From Rhodothermales bacterium (GTDB lineage Bacteria > Bacteroidota > Rhodothermia > Rhodothermales > JANQRZ01): a DNA stretch of 64,000 nucleotides. The DNA is taken from NCBI GenBank assembly GCA_039944855.1, contig JBDUXZ010000029.1, positions 1-64,000 of the forward strand. Direction: 5' to 3'. Positions 20,297 through 28,664 of this stretch are shown here, piece after piece. The position numbers and the translations under genes were made by a program. Within the stretch, counting starts at the first letter, position 1, and every line of letters starts with the position of its first letter. The notes below the pieces were generated by a model that was not told the origin of the DNA, made no database searches, and saw nothing but the letters and a program-made list of their open reading frames with translations.

Positions 20297-21082
20297 TTGC
20301 GCCTGCTCTCGTTCTGCTGCGCCAGCATCCTGCTCATCGCCGGGTGCTCGTCCGGTCCGCTCGTCCGCGACGCACCCGACCTCACCGCACCGGCCGAGTT
20401 CCCGAACCACTCCACCGAGCAGGTGCTGGCTCGGATGGCTGCCGTCGCCGCCGCCGATTCGCTCGTGGCGTTTTCAAGTCAAGCGAAGGTCGAAGTCCGT
20501 TCGCCCTCCCGCGACGCCGACCTCTCGGCGACGATCCGGCAGCGGGCGGCCGATACGCTCTGGGCCTCCGCGCGCGGCCCGCTCAGCATTGAGGTCGCCC
20601 GCGCGCTCGTGACGGAGCGCGACTTCGCCCTCCACGACAAGATCAACGACCGGCTCTACCTCGGCCCGACGCGCGCCGTTGCAGCGTATTTCCCTGTCTC
20701 GTTCGAGGCCGACGCCTCCGCCGAGCTGTTCTCCACCTTCCTCGGCACGCTCCACCCGACCGGTGAGGGCTGGACGATCGGCACCGTCGACGGCTATTAT
20801 CGACTCACCGACGGTGGACCCAGCAGCCGGGTCTATACCATCGATCCCGCCTCGTGGCGGACGGTCCGCTACCAGCATTTCGTCGACGGCCAGCTCTTCG
20901 ACGAACGGGCGTTCTCCGCCTTCGACGTGATCGACGGGCGGATCTTGCCGCGCCGCGTCGAGGTCTGGAACCCGCAGTCCGAGACGCGGCTGACGATCGA
21001 GCACCGTAAGCTCACGCTGAACCCGACCACCCTAGACTTCCCCTTCTCCCCCGGTGATGCCGACGTTCGACGCCTCGACTGA
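20297..21082 (+). CDS. DUF4292 lipoprotein (LolB/LolA-like)
   Basis: A 261-residue lipoprotein. The start is set at the TTG that gives a compact lipoprotein signal, MRLLSFCCASILLIAGCSSG, with the acylated Cys at 17; the frame stays open upstream to 20183 but that part is proline-rich and unlike a signal. The mature part (QVLARMAAVAAADSLVAF, GPLSIEVARALVTERDFAL, YLGPTRAVAAYFPVSF, VDGRILPRRVEVW-like IDGRILPRRVEVW) is DUF4292, a fold related to lipoprotein carriers. It lies between the TPR protein and the EnvC-like protein, with its end overlapping the next start by 26 bases, which suggests a coupled envelope-assembly operon. Confidence 0.85.
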   Translation: MRLLSFCCASILLIAGCSSGPLVRDAPDLTAPAEFPNHSTEQVLARMAAVAAADSLVAFSSQAKVEVRSPSRDADLSATIRQRAADTLWASARGPLSIEVARALVTERDFALHDKINDRLYLGPTRAVAAYFPVSFEADASAELFSTFLGTLHPTGEGWTIGTVDGYYRLTDGGPSSRVYTIDPASWRTVRYQHFVDGQLFDERAFSAFDVIDGRILPRRVEVWNPQSETRLTIEHRKLTLNPTTLDFPFSPGDADVRRLD

Positions 21083-22322
21083 CGTGCTGCGCTCCCTCTT
21101 CCTAGCCCTCGTGCTCCTGTTCGTCGCGTCCCCGGTCGCCGCGCAGGAGGCCGAGCGGGCAGCGGCGGAGCAGCGCCTCCGCGAGCTTAAAGCACAGATC
21201 GAAGAGTACGAGCGCCAGCTCTCGACGACGCGACGCGAGGAGACCGACGCCGCCGCCGCGCTCAACGAGCTTGACCGCGAGATCAAAGTCCGCGAAGCCC
21301 TCATCGCCTCCTACCGCGAACGGCAGAACGTGCTCAGCGGCGAAGCCCTCGGCATCGAACGCTCGATGACGCAACTGGAGCTGGACCTCGGCGAGCTGAA
21401 GGAGGAGTACGCCCACCACGCGCGGAACGCGTACATGCGCGGGCGCACCGGCGACCTCGCGCTGATCCTCTCGGCGGGCTCGATCAACAAGATGATCGTC
21501 CGCACGCGCTACCTCCAGCGGTTCACCCAGCAGCGCCGCCGGAAGCTCGACGAGATCGCGGCCACGCAGCAGGAGATGACCGACCGGCAGGCCGCGCTCG
21601 ATTCCTCGGCGGCACGCATCCAGTCGCTCCTCGCCGAGAGCCGCACCGAGCAGGCCGCCCTCGCCCGGCGGAAGAGCGAGCGGGCGGCGCTCGTGACCAC
21701 GCTCCGCCAGAGACGCACCGGGCTTCAGTCCGAACTCGAACAGCGGCAGAGCGACATCAACCGGCTGGAATCGCGGATCCAAGAGATGATCGCGGCGGCC
21801 GAAGCCGCGCGCCGACGCGAGACCGAGCGCGCCCGCGCCACGGCTCGCGCCACGGGCAACGCCGAGGCCGTCCGCGCCGCCGAAGCCGCTGAGTCCGCCT
21901 TCGTCGAGCTGACCGGTTCGTTCCGGCAGAACCGAGGGAAGCTGCCGTGGCCGGCGGCGGGCGTCGTCACCGGCACGTTCGGGACGCGGACGCACCCCGT
22001 CTACGGCACGAAGACGCGCAGCATCGGGCTGGAAATCTCGACCCCACCGACGGCCTCCGTCCGCGCCGTCTTCGACGGGACCGTGATCCGCATCTTCGCG
22101 ATGCCCGCCTACGGCACGTCCGTCATGGTCTCCCATGGCGACTACGCGACGATCTACGGTAACCTCTCCTCCGTCGACGTGCGGCAGGGGCAGCAGATCC
22201 GCGCCGGGCAGGCCGTCGGCCGCGCCGGGACCGCCTCCGACCCCCTCGGCGCAGGCGTCTTCTTCGCCCTCTTCGCCGACGGCGACGCCGTGGACCCGGC
22301 GGGCTGGCTGCAGCGGCGGTAG
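21057..22322 (+). CDS. EnvC-like murein hydrolase activator (degenerate LytM)
   Basis: A 421-residue periplasmic protein: signal peptide (LFLALVLLFVASPVAAQ), long coiled coil (~30-265, RLRELKAQIEEYERQL onward) and a C-terminal LytM/M23 domain (~300-415). The zinc site is degraded: where active enzymes have H-x3-D this has TRSIGLEI, and the final HxH reads VFFALFA; only the His in MVSHGDYATIYGNL remains. That pattern fits EnvC-type activators, which lack their own activity and switch on amidases at division. ATG at 21057 is used (a GTG lies one codon earlier). It overlaps the DUF4292 gene and faces the sensor gene with only 15 bases between stops. Confidence 0.88.
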   Translation: MPTFDASTDVLRSLFLALVLLFVASPVAAQEAERAAAEQRLRELKAQIEEYERQLSTTRREETDAAAALNELDREIKVREALIASYRERQNVLSGEALGIERSMTQLELDLGELKEEYAHHARNAYMRGRTGDLALILSAGSINKMIVRTRYLQRFTQQRRRKLDEIAATQQEMTDRQAALDSSAARIQSLLAESRTEQAALARRKSERAALVTTLRQRRTGLQSELEQRQSDINRLESRIQEMIAAAEAARRRETERARATARATGNAEAVRAAEAAESAFVELTGSFRQNRGKLPWPAAGVVTGTFGTRTHPVYGTKTRSIGLEISTPPTASVRAVFDGTVIRIFAMPAYGTSVMVSHGDYATIYGNLSSVDVRQGQQIRAGQAVGRAGTASDPLGAGVFFALFADGDAVDPAGWLQRR

Positions 22323-22337
22323 CAGGTCGGCTGAGCC

Positions 22338-25300
22338 TCAGCCCTCGCGCTCCACCGACACCGCCTCCACGCTGTCGAGCCACGCGGCGACGTGGCTCGG
22401 TTCGAGCGAGAACGTTGCCACCGGACGTGCGATTCCGCGGAGTTGGCACGCTTCCGCGTGCTCGTACGGGAAGGCCTCCTTCGTCAGCGCATACACCGGG
22501 AACGAGACGAGGATCTGCCCCGGCGTGCAGACGCCCTCAAGCCGCGAGGCGAGGTTCACCCCCTGCCCGATGGCGGTGTATTCCATGAGGTCGTCGGACC
22601 CGAAGTTGCCGACGGTCACCTCGTCCTGGTGCACGCCGATGCGGAGTTCGAGGTCGTGGGCGACCCCGTCGCGCTTCCACTTCGCACGGAGCGCGCGCAG
22701 CCGGTCCTGCATCGCCACGGCCATCTCCACCGCGCGGCGAGCCTGCTCCTCGGGCGCCATCGCTTCGGCGGCCCCGAAGAGAGCCATGATGCCGTCGCCC
22801 ATGAACTTGTCGAGGGTGCCGCCGTGCGCCTCGATCAGGCCCAGCATCTCGCCGAGATACTCGTTGAGCAGCTCGGTGACGACCTCGGGGGGCGTCGTGT
22901 CGGAGAGGTGGGTGAAGCCCGTGAGGTCCGAAAAGAACACGGTCACGCGCTTGCGCTCGGCCGCGAGGCGCACGTCCTCGTCGGCGTGGAGGATCGCATC
23001 GACGAGCTTGCTCGGGAAGTACTTGCGGAGGCGAGAGCCGCGGACGATCTCGGCGAGCTGTTCGCGCACCTTCTCGTGGAGGTCCGCGTTGAGTTCGGCC
23101 AGCTCCCGCTCCTGCTTTTTGATCGTGAGGAGGTTGTGGACACGGGCGCGCAGTTCGCGGGCGTTGAAGGGCTTCGCGATGAAATCGTCGGCCCCGAGTT
23201 CGAGCCCCTCGACGCGGTGGTCGTCGTCGGCCTTGGCCGTGAGGAGGACGAGGGGGATGCTCTGGAGTTCGGGGTCGGCCTTCAGGGTGCGGCAAAGCGT
23301 GTAGCCATCCATCCGCGGCATCATCACGTCGGAGAGGATGAGGTCGGGACGGAGCTCGCGCGCCCGTTCGAGCCCGGCCAGCCCGTCCGGCGCCTCTTCG
23401 ATGTAGTAGCGATCCGAGAGGCAGTCGCGGATGTAGCCGCGGACATCGGGATTGTCCTCGACGATGAGGAGGCGCGGGGCTTCCGAGGGCACGGTCGACA
23501 CCGGCGCCTCGACCGCCGCCTCCCGCTTCATCGCGATCATTTCGGGGCCGCCGAGGACCGAAGGCCGCGCCGCCGCGTCCACATTGCCTACGAGATCGCC
23601 AGGCGAAAGGTGGGCCTCGCCCAGCGGCAACCGCACGGTGAACGCCGTCCCCACGCCTATTTCACTCTCGACCGAGACCTCGCCGCCGTGGAGCGTCACG
23701 AGTTCGCGGACGAGCGACAGCCCGATCCCGGTGCTGGACTGCAGCGCGGAGCCCGTTCCCGCCACTTGGGTGAACCGATCGAAGACCGTCGCCAGCGCCT
23801 CCGGTGGGATGCCCTGGCCGGTGTCGACCACGTGGACGGCGACGGCCCCCTCGGCGAACCCGTCGCTCGGCACCTCCTCCTCCACCGTCACGCAGATCGT
23901 GCCGTCCGCAGGGGTGTATTTGACCGCGTTCGAAAGGAGGTTGTAGAACACCTTCTCCAGCTTATCCGGATCGTAGCAAAGCGCGACGGGACGATCGGGC
24001 ACGTCGAGTGTAAGGCCGATGCCGTGCTCGGCGGCGAAGGTCTGGAACGAGCCCACGATCATGTCGAGCGGCGATCGGAGGTCGCCGCGCTGCGCTTCGA
24101 GCTCCATCCGGCCGGACTCCAGCTTGGCCACGTCGAGGAGTTGGTTGATGAGGCGGAGCAGGCGGCGGGCGTTACGCAGCATCACCTCGTGCTGCTTCCG
24201 TAGCGGTTCGGGCGTGGGCCCGTAGGCCCCGTCGAGCGCGTTTTCCAGCGGCCCGATCGTGAGCGTGAGGGGCGTGCGAAATTCGTGGCTGATGTTGTTA
24301 AAGAAGTGGGTCTTCGCCTCGTCCAACCGGATCAGCTCGCTCGCCTGCTGTTCGACCGTGGCTTTTTCCTGCGCCAGCTCGTGCGTTCGCACCTCCACGA
24401 CGTGCTCGAGGTGTTCGGCGCGGGCCCGAAGCTGCCGGACCCGCACGCGGTACACGCCGAAGCCGGCCGCCCCCATCAGCAGCACGCATAGCGCGGCGAA
24501 CCACGTCGTCTGCCAGACGTGCGGGGCGAGGGTGAGGGTCACGACGGCGCCCGTCTCGTTCCAGACGCCGTCGTTGTTCGCCGCCTGCACGCGGAAGCGG
24601 TAGGTGCCGGGGGCGAGGTCGGTGTAGTAGGCCGTGCGGCGCGTCCCCGCCTCGGTCCACTTCCTGTCGCGGCCTTCGAGCCGAAAGCGGTGACGGACCT
24701 GGCCCGGGGCGAAGAAGCTGAGGCCGGCGTACTCGAAGGCGAACTCGTCGCTGCCCGCCGGCAACGATAGCCCTTCAGCCATCGTACCGCCGAGCGATAC
24801 CGGCACGCCGTTGACGAGGACACGCTGCACGGCGACAGGCGGCGGCAGGCGGTTCGAGCGGAGGTGGGCGGGATCCACGGTCACGGCCCCCTGCGCGGTG
24901 GCGAACCAGAGCGCGCCGTCGTGGGTCCGCCACCCCGCCGGCTGCACGCCACCGTTGCACTCGGGGTGTTTCATCCCATCTGCGCGCCCGTAGCGGTCAG
25001 GCCGCACGGCCCGCTGTCTGCCGCGTGCGACGGCGTCGAACTCGGCGAGAGCGATGCGGAAGAGGCCTTTGTTCGAGCTCATCCAGAGGTAGCCCTCGTC
25101 GTCTTCGAGGATTTGGAACACGGCGTCGGTCGGAAGCCCCTCGCTCGTAGTGAACGCGACGAGGTCGTCGCCCACGATCCGTGCGATGCCTCCGCCGTCG
25201 GTCCCCGCCCAGAGGCTTCCGTCGGGGCGCGCATGCAGGGTGAGGACGACGTCGTGCAGCGCGTCGGCGAAAGGGGCAGCGAAGACGCCGTCGCGATATC

Positions 25301-26816
25301 GGAGCAGCCCGCTGCCGTACGTGCCGACCCAAAGCGCCCCGTCGGCGCTCTGTGCGAGGGCGATCACCGCGCCCTCGGGTGCACCATCAGTTACGAGCGT
25401 TTCGAACCGCCTCCCATCCCACCGGCTCAGTCCGCCATCGGTGCCGACCCAGAGCGTTCCCCCGCGGTCTTCGAACAGCGCGAGCACGTACTGATCTGGA
25501 AGCCCGTCGGCCGTGGTATACGTTGTGAACACGCCTTTGTGGTAGCGGCTAAGCCCCGCCCCGTCGGTGCCAATCCATAGCGCGCCGTCGCGTGTGCCGT
25601 AGACCGTCGATACATGGTCATCGGCGAGGCCGTCGGCAGCGGTCAGAGTTTGTTCGACGCGGCCGTTCCGAATCCGGCTGACCCCTCCCCCCTCCGTTCC
25701 CACCCACACGGCTCCGTCCGAGGTTTCGGTGACGGAGAAGACCACGTCGTGCCCGAGCCCTTCGCGCGTGGTAAACGGGGTGACTTTGGCGTCGCGGACG
25801 CGGGCAAGCCCTCGGCCGTCGGTGCCGATCCAGAGGCTTCCCTCACGGTCTTGGCGGAGCACACGGACGTTGTCGAGGACCCCGTCGTCGGAGGGAAGAG
25901 GGGTGACACGGCCGTCGTGCAGCCGGCTCACCCCGCTTCCTATCGTCCCCACCCACAGGCTCCCCTTGAAGTCAGCGTAGAGCGCAGACACCTCTGCTCC
26001 ATCGAATGCGTCAGCGCCGGGAGGTGTAGTGAGCCGGCCACCGACGAGGTATCCAATTCCATCCCACGCGCCCACCCACACGCCGCCGGCCGAGTCCTCG
26101 TGGAGCGCCGTGATCGCGCTCGCGGCCGCCCCACCGAGTTTAGCATACGGATGCGTCCGCCTTCCGTCGAAGTGGTACAACCCTTCCCGCGTACCGACCC
26201 ACACCCCGCCAGCGCGGCGCGGTGCGAGAGCCCGGATATAGGCCCCCGCGAGGGCGTCTGCCCCACGGTGACACGTGATGGGCGACGCCGAGTCAGGTGC
26301 CACATCGTGCCAGCACAGCCCCTCGCGCGTGCCGAGCCAGAGCCGCCCGGTCCCGTCCACGGCCAGCGCGCCAACGGTCTCACTCGCGAGCCCATCGCCC
26401 GGCCCGTAGGCCGTCGCCCGGTCGTCCGTGTCGAGGTGCACGAGGCCACCGTCCCGCGTACCTGCCCACAGCCCGCCCTCGGGATCCGCGGCGAGCGCGA
26501 GCATCGTGTTGTCGCGGATCGTCGGGTTCGTCCCGCTGTCGAACACCGTGAAGGCGACCCCATCGAAGCGAGCGAGCCCTTCGTCCGTCCCGAACCAGAC
26601 GTGGCCGTCGGCGGTCTGGATCATGTCGGCAACGACGCTCTGCGGGAGGCCGTCCTCCACGGTCCACCGATCGAAGACGTACTGGGTGGGCGCCTTCGCC
26701 GGGTCGAGTGTACGCGTGGTCCACTCCGGCGTCGGCTGAGCTGCCGTCCTCGGTACTCCCACCGCCCATACGATGGTGCCTAGCAGGAGCAGGTAACGGA
26801 CGGAGGGGCCGCGCAT
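22338..26816 (-). CDS. two-propeller hybrid sensor kinase with receiver and class III nucleotide cyclase
   Basis: A 1492-residue single-chain signalling protein. Signal peptide ~1-26; 14 GxLWxGTxxGL blades (~30-640), enough for two seven-bladed periplasmic propellers; Y_Y_Y domain (~690-760); membrane helix (~762-784); coiled linker; HisKA with the phosphorylated His in NNISHEFRTPLTL (~842); HATPase (FYNLLSNAVKYTP, VVDTGQGIPPE, GIGLSLVRELV); receiver with Asp in LILSDVMMPRMDG (~1160) and Lys in IAKPFN; then a class III cyclase (~1285-1450) with metal Asp in VFFSDLTGFT and DKFMGDGIMALFG and NLASRLE. The substrate-selecting Lys of DKFMGD is present, but its usual Asp partner in IGDxVN is Gln (AIGQGVN). 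Hybrid propeller sensors in this phylum normally end in AraC-type DNA binding; here the output is a cyclase. Start chosen at MRGPSVRYLLLL. Confidence 0.93.
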   Translation of the reverse strand: MRGPSVRYLLLLGTIVWAVGVPRTAAQPTPEWTTRTLDPAKAPTQYVFDRWTVEDGLPQSVVADMIQTADGHVWFGTDEGLARFDGVAFTVFDSGTNPTIRDNTMLALAADPEGGLWAGTRDGGLVHLDTDDRATAYGPGDGLASETVGALAVDGTGRLWLGTREGLCWHDVAPDSASPITCHRGADALAGAYIRALAPRRAGGVWVGTREGLYHFDGRRTHPYAKLGGAAASAITALHEDSAGGVWVGAWDGIGYLVGGRLTTPPGADAFDGAEVSALYADFKGSLWVGTIGSGVSRLHDGRVTPLPSDDGVLDNVRVLRQDREGSLWIGTDGRGLARVRDAKVTPFTTREGLGHDVVFSVTETSDGAVWVGTEGGGVSRIRNGRVEQTLTAADGLADDHVSTVYGTRDGALWIGTDGAGLSRYHKGVFTTYTTADGLPDQYVLALFEDRGGTLWVGTDGGLSRWDGRRFETLVTDGAPEGAVIALAQSADGALWVGTYGSGLLRYRDGVFAAPFADALHDVVLTLHARPDGSLWAGTDGGGIARIVGDDLVAFTTSEGLPTDAVFQILEDDEGYLWMSSNKGLFRIALAEFDAVARGRQRAVRPDRYGRADGMKHPECNGGVQPAGWRTHDGALWFATAQGAVTVDPAHLRSNRLPPPVAVQRVLVNGVPVSLGGTMAEGLSLPAGSDEFAFEYAGLSFFAPGQVRHRFRLEGRDRKWTEAGTRRTAYYTDLAPGTYRFRVQAANNDGVWNETGAVVTLTLAPHVWQTTWFAALCVLLMGAAGFGVYRVRVRQLRARAEHLEHVVEVRTHELAQEKATVEQQASELIRLDEAKTHFFNNISHEFRTPLTLTIGPLENALDGAYGPTPEPLRKQHEVMLRNARRLLRLINQLLDVAKLESGRMELEAQRGDLRSPLDMIVGSFQTFAAEHGIGLTLDVPDRPVALCYDPDKLEKVFYNLLSNAVKYTPADGTICVTVEEEVPSDGFAEGAVAVHVVDTGQGIPPEALATVFDRFTQVAGTGSALQSSTGIGLSLVRELVTLHGGEVSVESEIGVGTAFTVRLPLGEAHLSPGDLVGNVDAAARPSVLGGPEMIAMKREAAVEAPVSTVPSEAPRLLIVEDNPDVRGYIRDCLSDRYYIEEAPDGLAGLERARELRPDLILSDVMMPRMDGYTLCRTLKADPELQSIPLVLLTAKADDDHRVEGLELGADDFIAKPFNARELRARVHNLLTIKKQERELAELNADLHEKVREQLAEIVRGSRLRKYFPSKLVDAILHADEDVRLAAERKRVTVFFSDLTGFTHLSDTTPPEVVTELLNEYLGEMLGLIEAHGGTLDKFMGDGIMALFGAAEAMAPEEQARRAVEMAVAMQDRLRALRAKWKRDGVAHDLELRIGVHQDEVTVGNFGSDDLMEYTAIGQGVNLASRLEGVCTPGQILVSFPVYALTKEAFPYEHAEACQLRGIARPVATFSLEPSHVAAWLDSVEAVSVEREG

Positions 26817-27145
26817 AAGGTGAGAAACGGTAGTATAAAGCGGGACGCCACGCCGTGTCGCAAGGATGGTACCACCTCTGAGAAGGGCCAAACGAGCCTA
26901 TCTACGCTGCTTTCCTCGTACCAAACCACTCGACACGTTCCACATTTCCCATCTATTCCCTCCGACGCCGCGGCTGCGCGCCTTGCTCGTTCTGAGACAT
27001 TGCGCTCTTCACTCCTACTCTGAGGGAAACTTTTTAAGGGACGGCCCCCTGACGGTTAGACAAACGCGAGGCCCGAACGGCACGTGCCTCCTGAGCGCAT
27101 GGCGTTTGCTCTAACCGAAGCAAGTCACCCACCCCACCCCACACC
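26817..27145. other. 329-base divergent intergenic region
   Basis: Lies between the start of the sensor gene and the start of the subtilase. It should hold the promoters of both. Apart from the large hairpin at 27053-27117 I see no clear element; aaactttttaaggg (27027-27040) is the most A/T-rich part and may mark a promoter. Confidence 0.4.
27053..27117 (+). promoter_or_regulatory. long hairpin in the leader of the subtilase gene
   Basis: cggttagacaaacgc (27053-27067) pairs with gcgtttgctctaaccg (27102-27117) over 15 base pairs with one bulged C. An inner gaggc/gcctc stem (27068-27072 with 27086-27090) extends it. It ends 28 bases before the ATG at 27146. No T run follows, so a terminator is unlikely; a structured mRNA leader or a protein-binding site is more likely. 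Confidence 0.6.
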
Positions 27146-28546
27146 ATGCCCTATCACTCCATGCGCTACCTCACCCTCTTCGGTGCCGTATGTCTGCTCA
27201 CGCTCGCCGGGTGCGCCGACGAACTGACAGGCTTCGACGCCGACGCACCCGACGTAGTCGCCCCCGTACCCGAAACCCCTGACGCAGACCTCGCTGGCAT
27301 CATCGCCGACGTTCGGACTCAGATCGAGCATTCGCCGAAGGTCATGAATAAGGAGGCCCTATACGGCCGCCTTGATGCAATAGGGCAGTCCCAGGCTGCG
27401 TTGGGTGATACGGAAGCGGCGCGGGGCCTCCTCTCCCTCCTGGGTCTCGATCTCGACTTTGTGCTGGTGTACGTCCCGAGCGTAACCGACCCCGAGGAGG
27501 AGTCAGCCTCCACCTTCAGTGGGCACCGCGTCAAGAAACGCTCGTACTACCGCGATTCCATCTCCGGCGTTTCGTTCTCTATCTCGATCCGGGGCGTGCT
27601 TTCCCTGCTGAACTCGCTCCTCACCGATCCCTCCGTGCTGTTCATCCAGTTCGACGACGTGATGAGCCGCCCGCTCGACGTCAGCGCCTATCAGGCGATC
27701 GGTGAGCAGCAACTCCCGTGGGGCATCGTGAACGCCGAAGCTCCGCTGTCATCCGCAGCGGCAGGGGACGGCTCGGGAGCCGTCGAGGTGGACCTCTTCG
27801 TGATCGACAGCCGCGTCTCCCACAGCGACCTCCGCGTCGTCAGCGAGACCAGCTTCCTCAGCTACCGCGACCTCCCCGATACCGAGGGACACGGCACGCA
27901 CGTGGCCGGGACCGCGGCCGCGCTCGACAACGGCTTCGGGGTGGTGGGCACGGCGCCGGGCGCCCGCGTCCACGCCCTCGAAGTTCTCGACGCGCACGGC
28001 GCGGTCAAGCTCTCGACCCTGCTCAGCGCGGTGGACCACGTCGCGGCCTATCGCCGCGCCCATCCCGACACCCCGATCGTCGTCAACATGAGCATCGGGG
28101 GCTACACGGGGACGACGTCTTACAACGCCCTCGACCTCGCCGTCAAGGCGTCGATCGAACAGGGCATCGTCTACTGCGTCTCCGCCGGTAACGACGGCAG
28201 CAACGCCGCCCGGTACTCCCCGGCTCACGTGACGGAGGCCATTACGGTCGGTGCCTTCAACCCCGACGGCGGGTTCGCTTCCTACTCGAACTACGGCTCC
28301 GTGGTGGACGTGCTGGCCCCCGGCACCGACGTTCTCTCGACGCTCGTCGGTGGGCGGTACGGCCTCTTGAGTGGAACCTCGATGGCGACCCCGCACGTGG
28401 CCGGTGCCGCTGCGCTCTACCTCTCGATGCACCCCGGCGCCTCTCCCGAAGAGGTCCGCGACGCCATCGTGCAAAGCGCGCGCGCCGGGATCACACGCGT
28501 TCCCACTGGCACGACGCGGCGCGCGCTGCGCATGAGCGGCTTCTGA
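27146..28546 (+). CDS. S8 subtilisin-like serine protease, lipoprotein
   Basis: A 466-residue peptidase anchored by a lipoprotein signal (MRYLTLFGAVCLLTLAGC; the ATG at 27161 would also serve as start). After a propeptide-like region of ~190 residues comes the S8 domain with the complete triad: Asp in DLFVIDSRVSHSD (~220), His in GHGTHVAGTA (~252), the oxyanion Asn region in CVSAGNDGS and Ser in SGTSMATPHVAGA (~411). It would degrade or process proteins in the periplasm or at the outer surface. A strong hairpin precedes it and an intrinsic terminator follows, so it is a single-gene transcript. Confidence 0.93.
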   Translation: MPYHSMRYLTLFGAVCLLTLAGCADELTGFDADAPDVVAPVPETPDADLAGIIADVRTQIEHSPKVMNKEALYGRLDAIGQSQAALGDTEAARGLLSLLGLDLDFVLVYVPSVTDPEEESASTFSGHRVKKRSYYRDSISGVSFSISIRGVLSLLNSLLTDPSVLFIQFDDVMSRPLDVSAYQAIGEQQLPWGIVNAEAPLSSAAAGDGSGAVEVDLFVIDSRVSHSDLRVVSETSFLSYRDLPDTEGHGTHVAGTAAALDNGFGVVGTAPGARVHALEVLDAHGAVKLSTLLSAVDHVAAYRRAHPDTPIVVNMSIGGYTGTTSYNALDLAVKASIEQGIVYCVSAGNDGSNAARYSPAHVTEAITVGAFNPDGGFASYSNYGSVVDVLAPGTDVLSTLVGGRYGLLSGTSMATPHVAGAAALYLSMHPGASPEEVRDAIVQSARAGITRVPTGTTRRALRMSGF

Positions 28547-28570
28547 TTCGCGGCGACCTACTGCACCGTA

Positions 28571-28620
28571 CGGCGGGATGCGAGGGGGCACAGCGCTCTC
28601 TCGCATCCCGTCGTTTTATT
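28571..28620 (+). terminator. intrinsic terminator after the subtilase gene
   Basis: cggcgggatgcgag (28571-28584) pairs with ctcgcatcccgtcg (28600-28613) over 14 pairs (one G-T), followed by ttttatt. It sits 24 bases after the subtilase stop and before the convergent glutamate dehydrogenase gene. Confidence 0.88.
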
Positions 28621-28664
28621 CCTCCTCCCTTACGAAGCGGCGCGGCGGGGTGCCCACCGCTCCC

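Noticed and set aside
27053-27117. Intrinsic terminator in front of the subtilase gene
   Set aside because: No T run follows the stem, and no gene upstream on this strand would need it.
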